This document shows, in pieces, positions 38,289 through 48,100 of a stretch of 64,000 bases of DNA. The DNA is taken from assembly GCF_047663525.1 (NCBI RefSeq), contig NC_092606.1, positions 4,338,501 through 4,402,500 on the forward strand, written 5' to 3'. Numbering within the stretch: position 1 is the first letter of the stretch; each line of letters opens with the position of its first letter. Source of the DNA: Anas platyrhynchos (lineage: Eukaryota > Chordata > Aves > Anseriformes > Anatidae). The notes beneath the pieces were generated by a model that made no database searches, was not told the origin of the DNA, and worked only from the letters and a program-made list of their open reading frames with translations. Made by a program: the position numbers and the translations under genes.

Positions 38289-41160
38289 GTGCGCGGGGGG
38301 CTGTGAGGGGCGTGGGGGGGCTGTGAGGGAGGGTTTGGGGACGGGCTGGCAGCGGGGGTGCTGGGGGAGCCGCCGGGGGACGAGACCCAGGGCGCTGGGA
38401 GGGTGGGGGGGAGGTCGCAGAGCTGCGCCCCCCTGGGTTTTCCTCAGCCCTCAGAGCACCCCCGGGCTGTCACAGGGAGGGATCTCCGTCTGCTTTTCTT
38501 TCTGTACAAGAAAGAGGTGATCGTGGTGTTTCTCCACACAACACAAGCCCTCAGCGGGGAAGGTGTCAGCATCAGCATCCACAGCATCACCGTACAGCCC
38601 CTCGTATCACCCTGACCCAGCAGAGGCTCATTTTATCCCTTTTCTCTTTCGCAGGATTTGTTCTTGGAGGAGCGTTTGGTGTCTTCACAGCTGGCATCGA
38701 CACCAACGTTGGGTTTGATCCCAAGGATCCCTATCGCACGCCAACCGCGAAGGAGGTGCTGAAGGACATGGGGCAGAGAGGCATATCCTATGCAAAGAAC
38801 TTTGCCATCGTAGGTGCTATGTTCTCCTGCACCGAGTGTGTGGTAGAATCGGTGAGTAAGGAGTCCTTAAGCATTATGAAATATTTTTATTATATACTGA
38901 GTAATCTCCTTTAGTGAACTCAGATAAGTAGGCATATCCCCCTTGTAATGGGGTGAGGGACAAGGCTACTTTATTTTTGCTTCTCAATCATGGAAGCTTT
39001 TCAGCTTTGAGACCTCCCTTCAGAACCGCAGTTTTCTGATAGAATGAACAGAACTGCACACAACCGTGAAGTCCTTTCCCAATTTTGGCAAGTATGGGCA
39101 TTGCTTTTTGAAACCCTAGCTACAAGTAATCTGTTATTACTTTAAAACATCAAACTGAAAGTTGCAAACTTGCAACGTGGTCATTTGAGCCTGTAAAAAT
39201 TGCATATGCAGACAGGGAGCCTTTGATCAAAGTTCTTAAGTAACAGGCCTATTTTCATCTTGCGCCTACAGCAAGAACTGGCCTCGTGCAGCTCAGTGGT
39301 AAATCTCCCATCCATTTTCTTAAATAGGAAAATTAGCTTGTTATGAATTTCAGTACTGTCTTTTAATTGAAAGACAATTATTTCTTAACTCACGAAGAAG
39401 AAAAATGTACCTGCTTGCACAACAAAGCAGAACAAACATATCTCCGCACTGGTGAAAAACTGGCATGCTTTGGCTATGGAAATTGTATATCATTGCCAGC
39501 AGGGTGCTGTGGCTCTCCCCTGTGCTGAGAACCAGGTTGCATGGCCAGGCTCAGTGCTGCACTCGGGTGACTGTAGCACCTTTAAAATCTCTGAGCTGGT
39601 GCCAGTGCACAGCGCTGCCGTCTGGGGGCTGTGTTGGCTCACCTGAGAGTCTGTGTTGTAGTTCTGCATTGCACCACATGGATTTGTCTTACCTCTCCTG
39701 GTGACCTGCTCCTTCCCCTCCTCCTGGCCCTGCAAGGCTTATGTTTTAAAGTGCAGGGGGCCATCTGCTGAGAACAGAGGGAAAAACATCCTCATCTGAG
39801 ACAGGGCTGGAAGGTCATTCAATCTCTTCTGCTATCAGTACAGAGTATTGAGATTTTATTCCATATTTATTTGATGACTCTGCTTTTTAATTTCTCAGTA
39901 TCGTGGAAAGTCAGACTGGAAGAACAGCGTTATTAGTGGCTGCATCACAGGAGGAGCGATCGGCTTCAGAGGTTGGTGGTGCCTGCTACGAGCTATTTCT
40001 GTGATGAAGCTGTAATTCGGTTAGGTAGCAAGCAGTATTTTTAAGGCAACATGCACAACAGATCTCCTTGCACGGGGTTATGGTTATGTCAGCATGAGAG
40101 TGTACTCCAAACTGACAGAACTGCCATCTCTCTCGCTTTCCTGTCAGCTTGAAAGATATGTGTGGGTAGGGAAGGCTGTTGTACAGGACAGCAAGATTGG
40201 AGAAAAATGAACAGAAGTGACTTGAAAGAGAATCAGGAAACAGTGTTTGCTATCCACATGCGTCTGTGGTGTCATCGAGAGGGATCCAAAAATACGTGCA
40301 GAACAACTTAGTGAAGTTACAGCTCTTGTGGTAACAGAGCTGTACTTAGATATACTGTTTCACTGGCAGGAACTCTGTTAACTTGCACAGCATGTACAAT
40401 GCTTCCCTCCTTTCTCCTGTATCAAGTCAAACAGACAATTCTATTTATTACTCCTGTACAAGAGCAGGAGCACAGGGATTTTAGTCCAGCAGGCACGCAT
40501 GGGGACTTTTTGGGGGAAGCCATGAATGCAAAGAACACCCAAGTAGGAAGAGCTGCGCTGCTTGTCAAAAATACTAAACTTCTCTCACCTATCCTTAAGA
40601 AAGCAAAAGCAAAACAACAACAGCAAGAAGAAAGTTAACATAAAAGAAACAAAAAGTGTTCTCAAAAGAGCTTCTAATTGAGCCCGTTAAGTTGTGTCTG
40701 TCCTGGGCCTAATACTCTTAGAGCTTTCCAAGTAGCAGCTGCTTTTCCTATCCATCTCTTGTCCAACAGCAAAGCCACTCACAGTGCTCAGATCAGAGCA
40801 CACTGAAATCATTAGTGGCCACTGGTGCTTTCTCTCCTAACCCTTGTAGGGAAAGTTAGGACCACAGCACCCAGTCACCGTGTCTTGTGAGTCCAGATGG
40901 GGGATTTTAAGTCCAGTGTGTGCCAAGTTCCCCCCTTCCTTTAGCTCAAGCAGTGTTCCCTGGTAGAGGACCACCAGGTTCCTGCAGGTGTAAGCTTTAC
41001 AAGCCCATACAGCGTAGGCTAGTTACTGGGAGGAACAATTTCTTTCCTATTTTCTCATTCTTTCCCATCCTTTTACGTTGCAGCTGGTTTGAAGGCAGGC
41101 GTTATCGGCTGTGGAGGATTTGCTGCTTTCTCTGCAGCAATTGATTACTATCTCCGGTAA
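38060..41160 (+). CDS. TIMM22: TIMM22, mitochondrial inner-membrane import channel subunit (complete, 4 exons)
   Basis: Channel-forming subunit of the TIM22 complex, which inserts multi-spanning carrier proteins and Tim17/23-type proteins into the mitochondrial inner membrane. Four exons (38060-38288, 38655-38851, 39899-39971, 41084-41160) join in frame to 191 residues; the human protein has 194. A divergent Pro-rich N-terminus is followed by near-identical family blocks: GGIPSPAKSEEQKM (about 46-59), ESCAFKAALACVGG (64-77), FTAGIDTNVGFDPKDPYRTP, KNFAIVGAMFSCTEC (124-138), and GGFAAFSAAIDYYLR at the end. Four glycine-rich membrane helices of the Tim17/22/23 fold are present. Cys74 and the CTEC cysteines (135, 138) include the positions that form the family's structural disulfide. 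The ATG follows GGTG and precedes G, an acceptable start context; the frame opens in-frame immediately upstream only with GTG. The gene is tail-to-tail with ABR. Confidence 0.97.
38655..38851 (+). CDS. TIMM22: TIMM22 exon 2
   Basis: Residues 77-142. Acceptor TTTCGCAG|GA, donor TCG|GTGAGT (phase 0). Encodes the rest of helix 1, the intermembrane loop with NVGFDPKDPYRTPTAKE, and helix 2 up to CTECVVES. The middle of the protein is almost unchanged from mammals. Confidence 0.96.
39899..39971 (+). CDS. TIMM22: TIMM22 exon 3
   Basis: Residues 143-166 plus one base. Acceptor TTTCTCAG|TAT, donor AGAG|GTTGGT (phase 1). Reads YRGKSDWKNSVISGC then ITGGAIGFR, the third helix region with its GxxxG-like packing motif. 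Introns of about 1.0 and 1.1 kb flank it and hold no other exon. Confidence 0.95.
41084..41160 (+). CDS. TIMM22: TIMM22 exon 4 (terminal coding)
   Basis: Residues 167-191 and the TAA stop. Acceptor ACGTTGCAG|CT. Reads AGLKAGVIGCGGF then AAFSAAIDYYLR, the fourth helix and the conserved C-terminus. Confidence 0.96.
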
Positions 41161-42317
41161 CAGCGGGATCCCCTGGGAGCAAGTTTTCCTTGTGTTCCAG
41201 TGCTGCTGCGAAGAGCCTGCATCACAGCAGAGGAACCGTCGAGCTTACCTTTCCACTGCTTTGGAGTCCTGATCAGTGCAAGCTGGATGGTGCTGGCTGC
41301 TTCTCCTGAGTGACTAACAATAATCTGGCTCTGAGCCTTGGCATGCTGCTTCAGGCAGACTTGCAGGAATATGCAAGGATGGAGCCAGGCGCAGTGAGCA
41401 GTATCACCAGGACGGATCAGCTGACTGTCAGTTTCCAGGAAACAAGCCTGGACTCTGAGCTTTCTGGATCCTTTGGGTCTGATTTTGATTAAGTCTGTTG
41501 CTAGCATCAAAAGAGGCAGGAAGACAGTTTCATAAAGAAATGCAGTGGTTTAGATGACCGTGTATTTGAACGTGCTGCAAATGTTTAGCAGTTACCAGTT
41601 TGCAGCTTGCTGTTCTGTTGGGGAGAGGTAAGATCCTGTGGAGAAATAGTTTGTTCCAGGCTTTTCTTAAAATACCAACTGAAGACAAACCACCATCTGT
41701 ACAACTTGTCTTATTTCAAGCACAGAATGAGAGCCAGATTTCTTTACCGTTTCTTAAAGGGAAAAGCAAAAAGGAATCCTTAGCCTTAGAACTGTGTGGT
41801 TACTGGCAGACGAACAAAACAGTTTAAGGGTAAAAAAGAGGTTGTTGCAGATGTATAATTCTCTGTAGCCACTTGGCTAGCCTGGTTTAACCTCACCATG
41901 GGAGTACAAATAGTCTTGCTACTGCTTTAACTGCCACAGGCTCACACCGTTGGTTCCAGCAGTTTGATGGCTGGACTTTAAAGCAGAGTTGTGAGACTAA
42001 ACCACTGTCAGACAGCTGACCAGACATTCACTTAGCACACTGCTTCCCGTCATGTTCCTGCACCACCTCTGAGCACCCCATTGTTAAACTGGGGGAAAGT
42101 GAAACATCCCCTTCTGCAGAGCGTTGGTACTGAAGTCAGAACACCTGCTCACGAGCCTGGGGAGCTGCTCCCTTTTGGATTTGCTTTCTTACTGGCTGCC
42201 TTGCTCTCCTAACCACAGGCTGTTCTTGGACCATAGAGGATATCTTTTAAACTCAAAATAGTTTAGACTGGGTTTTAACTGTCCTTGAGCCACTGTACAA
42301 GGGGGAACACCCACCCT
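41161..42317 (+). other. TIMM22 3' UTR and flank, end not located
   Basis: Sequence after the TIMM22 stop. I saw no canonical AATAAA on the plus strand before the CR1 fragment. A CATAAA variant near 41531 and an ATTAAA near 42859 are the only hexamers I noticed, so the polyadenylation site is uncertain. No further open frame is recognised. Confidence 0.5.
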
Positions 42318-42520
42318 TATAGAGTCTTAGAATGGTTTGGGTTAGAAGGGACCTTAATGATTATAAAATTCCAACCCCTCCGCCATAGGCAGGGATACCT
42401 TCCACGAGACCTGATTGCTCAAAGCCCCATTCAGCCTGTCCTTAAACACTTTCCAGGAATGGGGCATCCAGAGCTTCACTGGGCATCCTGTTCCAGTGCC
42501 TCACTGCCCTCATTGTCAAA
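42318..42520 (-). mobile_element. CR1 LINE, 3'-end fragment
   Basis: Plus-strand text AGAATGGTTTGGGTTAGAAG followed by GGACCTTAATGA, then CCATAGGCAGGGATACCTTC, TTGCTCAAAGCCCCATTCAG and CCTGTTCCAGTGCCTCACTG, is the familiar reverse complement of the avian CR1 3' region. The element is 5'-truncated, as nearly all CR1 copies are, and moderately diverged. Its 3' end lies at the left (about 42318). Similarity fades after about 42520. This is the strongest single sign that the genome is avian. Confidence 0.88.
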
Positions 42521-43094
42521 CCGAGACAGCAAAATCTCAAATTCAGCTCAAACATCTTCTGGGGGTTCTCTCACCCACTTCCCCTCCTTTGCATTCATGG
42601 TTTGAGATCCCAGAACACTGACAGCACTTGCTTACCTGGGAGAGCAACACCAGCAGGGCAGTTTAGCCGATAAGGTGGTCAGTTTGGAGGTGTGTTGTCT
42701 CCCATGACCACAAGGAAAGAAGTGGGGCGAGAGCTCCATGTGATCCATCAGATGAGGTTTCTGGATCGCCTGATCACCCTCACTGTGCCTGTTCAGTATC
42801 CTCGGGCCAGAAGCTGTGCAAGTCAGCTGAATTTGAAGCTTGAGTAATTCCAGGCTGATTAAACAAGCTGGCTCCAGACAGTCCAGGTTTTTTTCCTCCA
42901 GAACGTACTGAAATGCAAGGATGTAGCCCAAACCATGGGATGTCTCTTAAAAGATTGCCTGGCACAATGCCCGTGCTTATACCACTGGCTCGAAACACAA
43001 CTAGCAAGATTTCCACGGCTGAAAGAGAAGAAATTGCGAAGCCAAGGTGATCAGTTAGTGCAAACAGCAACACCACAGGGCTCCTTTTGTGCAA

Positions 43095-45093
43095 ATGTTG
43101 GGGCTTTGCATTTTTATTAACATTTTTTTTTTCTTCACATGGTTTACAGCCATTTAAAGTTTATAATCTACAGAAATTGAAACAGAACACAAACAAAAAT
43201 ATATCCTTAACAACTTCTGAAAGTCAAATATTAATTAACAGTTCTATTCTACCTGTAGCTGCAGAAGTCCACCCCCCCTGCCTTTCCTTCCTGCAGGAAC
43301 AAACAAAAGCCCGTCACAGGGATTTGGCCGCAGCCTGTTGTGCTGGGGCTGTGCGGCGCGGGCCTGCAGCCACCGTCACGCGGGGGGGATTTTGGCTGTA
43401 CAGAGTCTCCATCTGGAATGACACTACGGTGGACAGAGACTTGGACACACGTAACAACTCGGACACACACAGGGATCCGCTGTGCAGTCAGATCTTAACG
43501 CTCGGCCTCCTTACTGGGTCCAGGGCCAAGACAGACGCCTGGTTCTTTTCTGCGCTGCTGTTTCCCTTCTGGTTAGCTGGTAGTCGAGAGGAGCAGGGTC
43601 TGGAGTGTGAGCCCTTTAGAGGGGGACTGAAAGGCTTCCCCTCGGGTAGTTGCTTTGCTGGTGGGGGGCTGGCAGCTGCTGCCTTCCCCGGGGAGGTGGG
43701 CTTAGGACATACCTGGAGCATCGGCCGGGCTTTACCTGGACCAGTCTGCTGGTCGGGGGGGGAAAGGCAACGCTGCCGGCAGCAGGGACACGCTTGGTCA
43801 CTTCTCATCATCTCCCTTTGGCACAGGAGCGCACCGGGCCAACGCAATCGAGGAGGGGGCTTTTCCCCCACGAGAACACAGACTCGGCTCACAGAGCCAA
43901 AGGTTTTGTGTCCCAGCAGGTACCGGCAGCTCCCCGGCAGCGTGGGAGGGCAGGGGACGGAGCCAGGCGCTGGGGGGCAGCCGGGGCACAGCCTCGAGCA
44001 CCCTGCCACGAGACACAGCACGGCCACTCCGGCTGTCAGCCTGGGGTCAAGAGCTGGAGCCATCCAACAACTTAGCGAGAGCACTTCTGCCTCCGGTAGC
44101 AAGGGCCAGGCCAAACAGAGCCCACCGGGGCTTTCCTCCCCCATCCCTGAGCCAAGGAGGGAAACAAAACCTCCCCGTTCTCGTTCTCGTGGCTGCAGCA
44201 GGAGTGCTGCTGCCCCGGGGTGCCGCACGTGGCATGCCCAGGAGGCAGCAGCCAGGTGGCAGTGCTTGGCTGGAAGGGGCACGCAGGGAGATAAGGCAGG
44301 GACACAGATGTACAGACACAGCAGGGCAACGCTCCGGTCTCTTGCTTGGCAAGAACAAGGCCGAGAGCCTGGTGAGGAAACGGGAGCTGACCCCATAGCC
44401 CACGGCTCTGCAGTCGGCCTGCCACGCTTCCAGACAGGCACAGTGCCTCATCCCAGCAGGTTACACCCCAAAACACTGCGTGGCAATGCCAAGCAGCGAG
44501 GGGAGCGACCCCCCTGCTGCACCCACACAGGCAAAGCGCGGGGTAAGAGCGCCCGAAGGAGGGGACTGGCCTGAAAGCGCCCGGCAGCAACATGGCGAGG
44601 AGGCAGGGGCACCCTGCTCCCGGGTGGATCCAGGCAGCGAGGCAAAGCGGGGCAGGTCGTGGCTGTCAGGGAGAAATCCGCGAGCTCCCAGCCTCCCAGC
44701 GAGGAGCGTGCAAGCAGGGACAGCATCCGGGCAGCCAGGGGATGCTGCAGGCTTCGAGCGGGGCAAGGCGAGGGGCGCCGGGCGGGAAGGAGTCCAGGAG
44801 AAAACGAGCCAAAAGGGGGAAGCCTGTGTCCACAGCCCTTGTCAGTCACTACCTCTTCCGTTGAACAAATATACAGAAAACAATTCTTGAACACGAGAAG
44901 GGACATAAGACACGACTACTTTACAGAGCGGCACGGCGCCTGGGGCGGGACCGGGCCGTCGGTACGGGATTGTACAGGAGCTGCAGGCGGCACCGTCCTG
45001 GGGCCAGGCCGATCTCCCCGGGGGCCGCGATCCGGTCCATGGCCCCCAGCGGGGAGCTGGGAGTGTTTGGAGCTGGTGCCTCCTCCCTGCAGG
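43095..45093 (-). other. ABR 3' untranslated region
   Basis: About 2 kb between the ABR stop codon and the AATAAA signal. Nothing in it resembles a known protein although it has long open frames on both strands, which follow from high GC. The distal 200 bases are AT-rich, as is common near polyadenylation sites. The right end is set by the stop codon, the left end is inferred. Confidence 0.65.
43113..43118 (-). other. ABR polyadenylation signal AATAAA
   Basis: TTTATT on the plus strand is AATAAA on the ABR strand, about 2 kb past the ABR stop. It is the only canonical signal I noticed in that stretch. Cleavage is expected around 43090-43100. Confidence 0.65.
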
Positions 45094-45183
45094 CTACACG
45101 TCCGTGGAGAAGTAAAGTGTGTTGCGCTTCAGCTCAGTGAAGGAGATGGGAGGATGCTGCAGGTAGTAGAGGAGGACCTGGAC
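45094..45183 (-). CDS. ABR: ABR exon V (terminal coding exon)
   Basis: Residues 789-817 and the TGA stop. Acceptor GCCGCAG|GTC. Reads [15 protein letters not shown] then [14 protein letters not shown], ending in the STDV tail, a class I PDZ-binding motif in the ABR/BCR family. The exon continues as the 3' UTR to about 43095. Confidence 0.96.
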   Translation of the reverse strand, partial: VQVLLYYLQHPPISFTELKRNTLYFSTDV

Positions 45184-48100
45184 CTGCGGCAGGCAAATTG
45201 GGGGAGGGTTAGGGCCGGACAGGGGGGAGCTGCCAGGTGCCAGCTTGCCCCGTGCAGCCACCTCCAGCAAGCAGGGACGAGTCCACCCGCACAGGTTGGT
45301 GAAACCCTCTGGGTGCTGGCATGGGCTGGGTCCAGGCCCCACCAGCTCGGCTCTCACCTGGGCCATCACGTCGTGGGACCAGATGTCGGAGGCCAGGGTG
45401 AGGTGTCCTTTGCTCTCCCCCTCCGAGGGTCTCAGCAGTGTCGGCCCAAAAACCGTGGCCAGGTTGTGGAGGGACATTTTGTTGATGGGTTCCTTTTCCG
45501 CTACCCTGGGGGATAAGAGGAAAGCCACAAACGTGAGCTCCCAACACCTCCACCCGGAGCAGCGCAGCCGCTGGGTGCCACGGGAGGGACAAACGCTGAC
45601 CTCCCCCTGCCACCCCCCAGCCCCACCAGGACGGCTCTGGCTGCAGCAGCCCCCTGTGGCCCCCACAGACCCAGGGGCAGGGCAGGGAGCTCTGCCCCCT
45701 TCACGGCCTCCGCAGGAGCTGCTGGGCCTGGCTGGGAGCCCTGGGTGTGATGTGGCAGCGACCGAGCCCTGGCTTGCTTGAGAGCTGCAGAGCCTCCGCC
45801 CTGCCCCAGCCCCTGCAGGGTATGGGGGGCTCTGCACCGGCTCCCTGACCCCGTGGGACCCCAAAGAGCCCCCAACAAGGGAGCAGAGCCATGACAACAC
45901 CGTGTTTGCAGGCGACCGCGCTCCCCGGCTGAGCCCCGGCCAGGGGAGCAGATGTGGGAACTGGCTGTGCCCAGTTCTCAGGGTGGAAATGGATTTTCCT
46001 TCCCCAGTCCCAGCAGCAATCACTTTTTCTGTTTGCTTTTAGCCAAAGCAGAGAGAAACACGTCACGATGCGAGTAACACGAGCCGCCAGCCCCGCTCCC
46101 AACCTCATGGCACGCTCTGGCAGGGCCCTGAGTGCCACACTGCGGTCCTGCCACCAGCCCTGTGCCCACTGCAGGTTTTGGGGGCCCCTGCGCTGCCCTT
46201 CCCCAGCTTCGTGGCTCTCCCAGCTGCAAAAGGAGCCAGGAGCAGCTGAAATGGAGCGGGCACAGGAGCTACAGCTGCTGCCATGATGGGGAGCTGCACG
46301 GTGCTGCTCTCACCATGGGACGAATGGCACGAGGTGCTGAGCACAACTTTGGGACATTTCTGCAGAGCTGAACACCCCCAGGGCTCGGCTGCCAGCTGCA
46401 GAAAAGTTGCAGGGATCAGAGCAATGTGCCGGGCAGGGGCTGCTCCTGCACTGGTCGGGGGGCACAGCGCTCAGTTTTCCTGCTAAGAGGGCACCGCACG
46501 GTCCCAAATTGATTCCCCGCCCCGTGCTGAGGCCAGCTGGTCCCCACGGGGAGCTCATCCAAGCAGCTGCACGCAGGCAAAGGCAGCCAAGAGCTGCCTC
46601 GTGCCAAAGGATGCGTGCTCCCTGCAGAGCGGAGCTGTGCAAAGGGCTCTGTGCTCTGCAGGGTCCCCGCTGCCACCACCACCACTGACCCCAGGCCTCC
46701 GGGGGCTGCTCTGTGTCACAGAACAGCTCCAGGATCCCACAGATCCCCCGGTGAACGCACCAGAGCCCAGGGAGGCAGAGTTGGGCTCAGCCCTGAGGCT
46801 GCACCCTCTGGAGGAGCCGGGAGAAGGGAAAGACCACTGCAAGCTGCCCAAATCCCAAATCCCAAATCCCACCCTGCTCTGCACCAGCACCTGGTGAGGG
46901 ACCAGCCACGGCCACGGGGTGTCGAGGGCACCCTGGGAGGCAGGCAGCAGCTCCCCCCATGCTCGTGGCCCACCCCCAGGCAAAGCAGTGAGATGGATGC
47001 AGTCCCCCTCGCCCTGCCCTGCCCACCCGTTACCTTTTCAAGTGCTCCAGCAGGAAGAGGAAGGTGATGAGGTTGGGGTCAGGCAGCGAGCGGAGAAGGT
47101 GCATCATGCAGTTCTCCTTGGCAGCAGGATCCGAGAGGGCTGGAGGCGAGGAGAGAGAGGGCTCAGGGCAGGGACCAAGCCCTACATGAGTGGGACAGCA
47201 GGGAGGAAGGTGCTGGCAGCGTGGCCAGACCCCTTCCTGGTCCCCAGGCCCTTACCGATGCCCTCCATGAAGGCGGGGTACAGTCTGTCAGTGAGGAGGG
47301 GCTCGGGCAGCTCCCGGAAATACAGCTTGAGCGTGCCGGCGATGGCATTGATGTCCATGTCACTCAGCATCACCAGGATGTCCTTGTTATCTGTCCAGAG
47401 AGCAGCCCCGTGTGACACCTCCTGTTTACCAACACCCCAAGCAGCACAGTCCCCAGCCCCGGCGCACCACCGAGGGCCCCTCTGGATGTGGTAGCCCCAG
47501 GAAGGGGATCTGGGGACCCCCGTGAGCATTCATCCAGCTCCTGACCCTCCCGATGGCAGCGGGAGCGGGCAGTTTGGCCACGGCAGGGCTGGGCAGCGGG
47601 CCGCGGAACAATTTGCAAATCCATCTGCAACCTTGCCCTGACTCAGTGTCTCCCTGGGAGCCGGCCAGGCGCGGAGGCAGATCCGAGCCATCGGCACACA
47701 AACACCACCGAAAATAGGTCAGGGCAAAGCGGGGCTGTGGGGCTCCCTTGCGGGGGCTCAGGGCCAGGGCTGCCTGTGCCCCACACAGGACTGGGCAGCA
47801 ATCCCTGTGGCACCAGCTCTGAGCTTTTACCTCCTCCTCCCCAGCCCCTCCAGCACCCACCCGTGCACCTCGCACGCGGCGCAGTGCCACGGGCACCCCC
47901 CGGGCTTGCAGCACCAGGGGGGTGCTCAGTGCCCGCGGAGGGGACAAGCGGCCGTCACTCACTCGCATCGAAGACAGCCTTCAAGGCCTGGATGTCCGTG
48001 GCGACGCCAGAGATCCTGTAGATGCCGACCTCCTCGATGCCCCTCTTCTCCACCTCCTCGATGCACTGGCGCACGATGTAAGGCACCTTGGAGCGCTCAC

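Larger units (their letters stand above)
37300..38290. promoter_or_regulatory. CpG-rich bidirectional promoter region of TIMM22 (and probably SPECC1)
   Basis: Composition changes abruptly from AT-rich to very GC- and CpG-rich over this kilobase, which ends inside TIMM22 exon 1. There is no TATA box near the TIMM22 start. Three ZNF143/THAP11-type motifs lie within 150 bases (37868-38016), directly upstream of the TIMM22 ATG. SPECC1 lies on the other side in the opposite orientation and lacks a visible first exon elsewhere, so a shared head-to-head promoter is a reasonable inference. Long open frames across the island on both strands come from GC bias. Confidence 0.8.

Noticed and set aside
43087-44574. 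Open frame of 495 codons on the plus strand
   Set aside because: It lies antisense in the ABR 3' UTR, has no recognisable domain, and a second long open frame (317 codons) lies on the other strand over the same DNA. High GC explains both.
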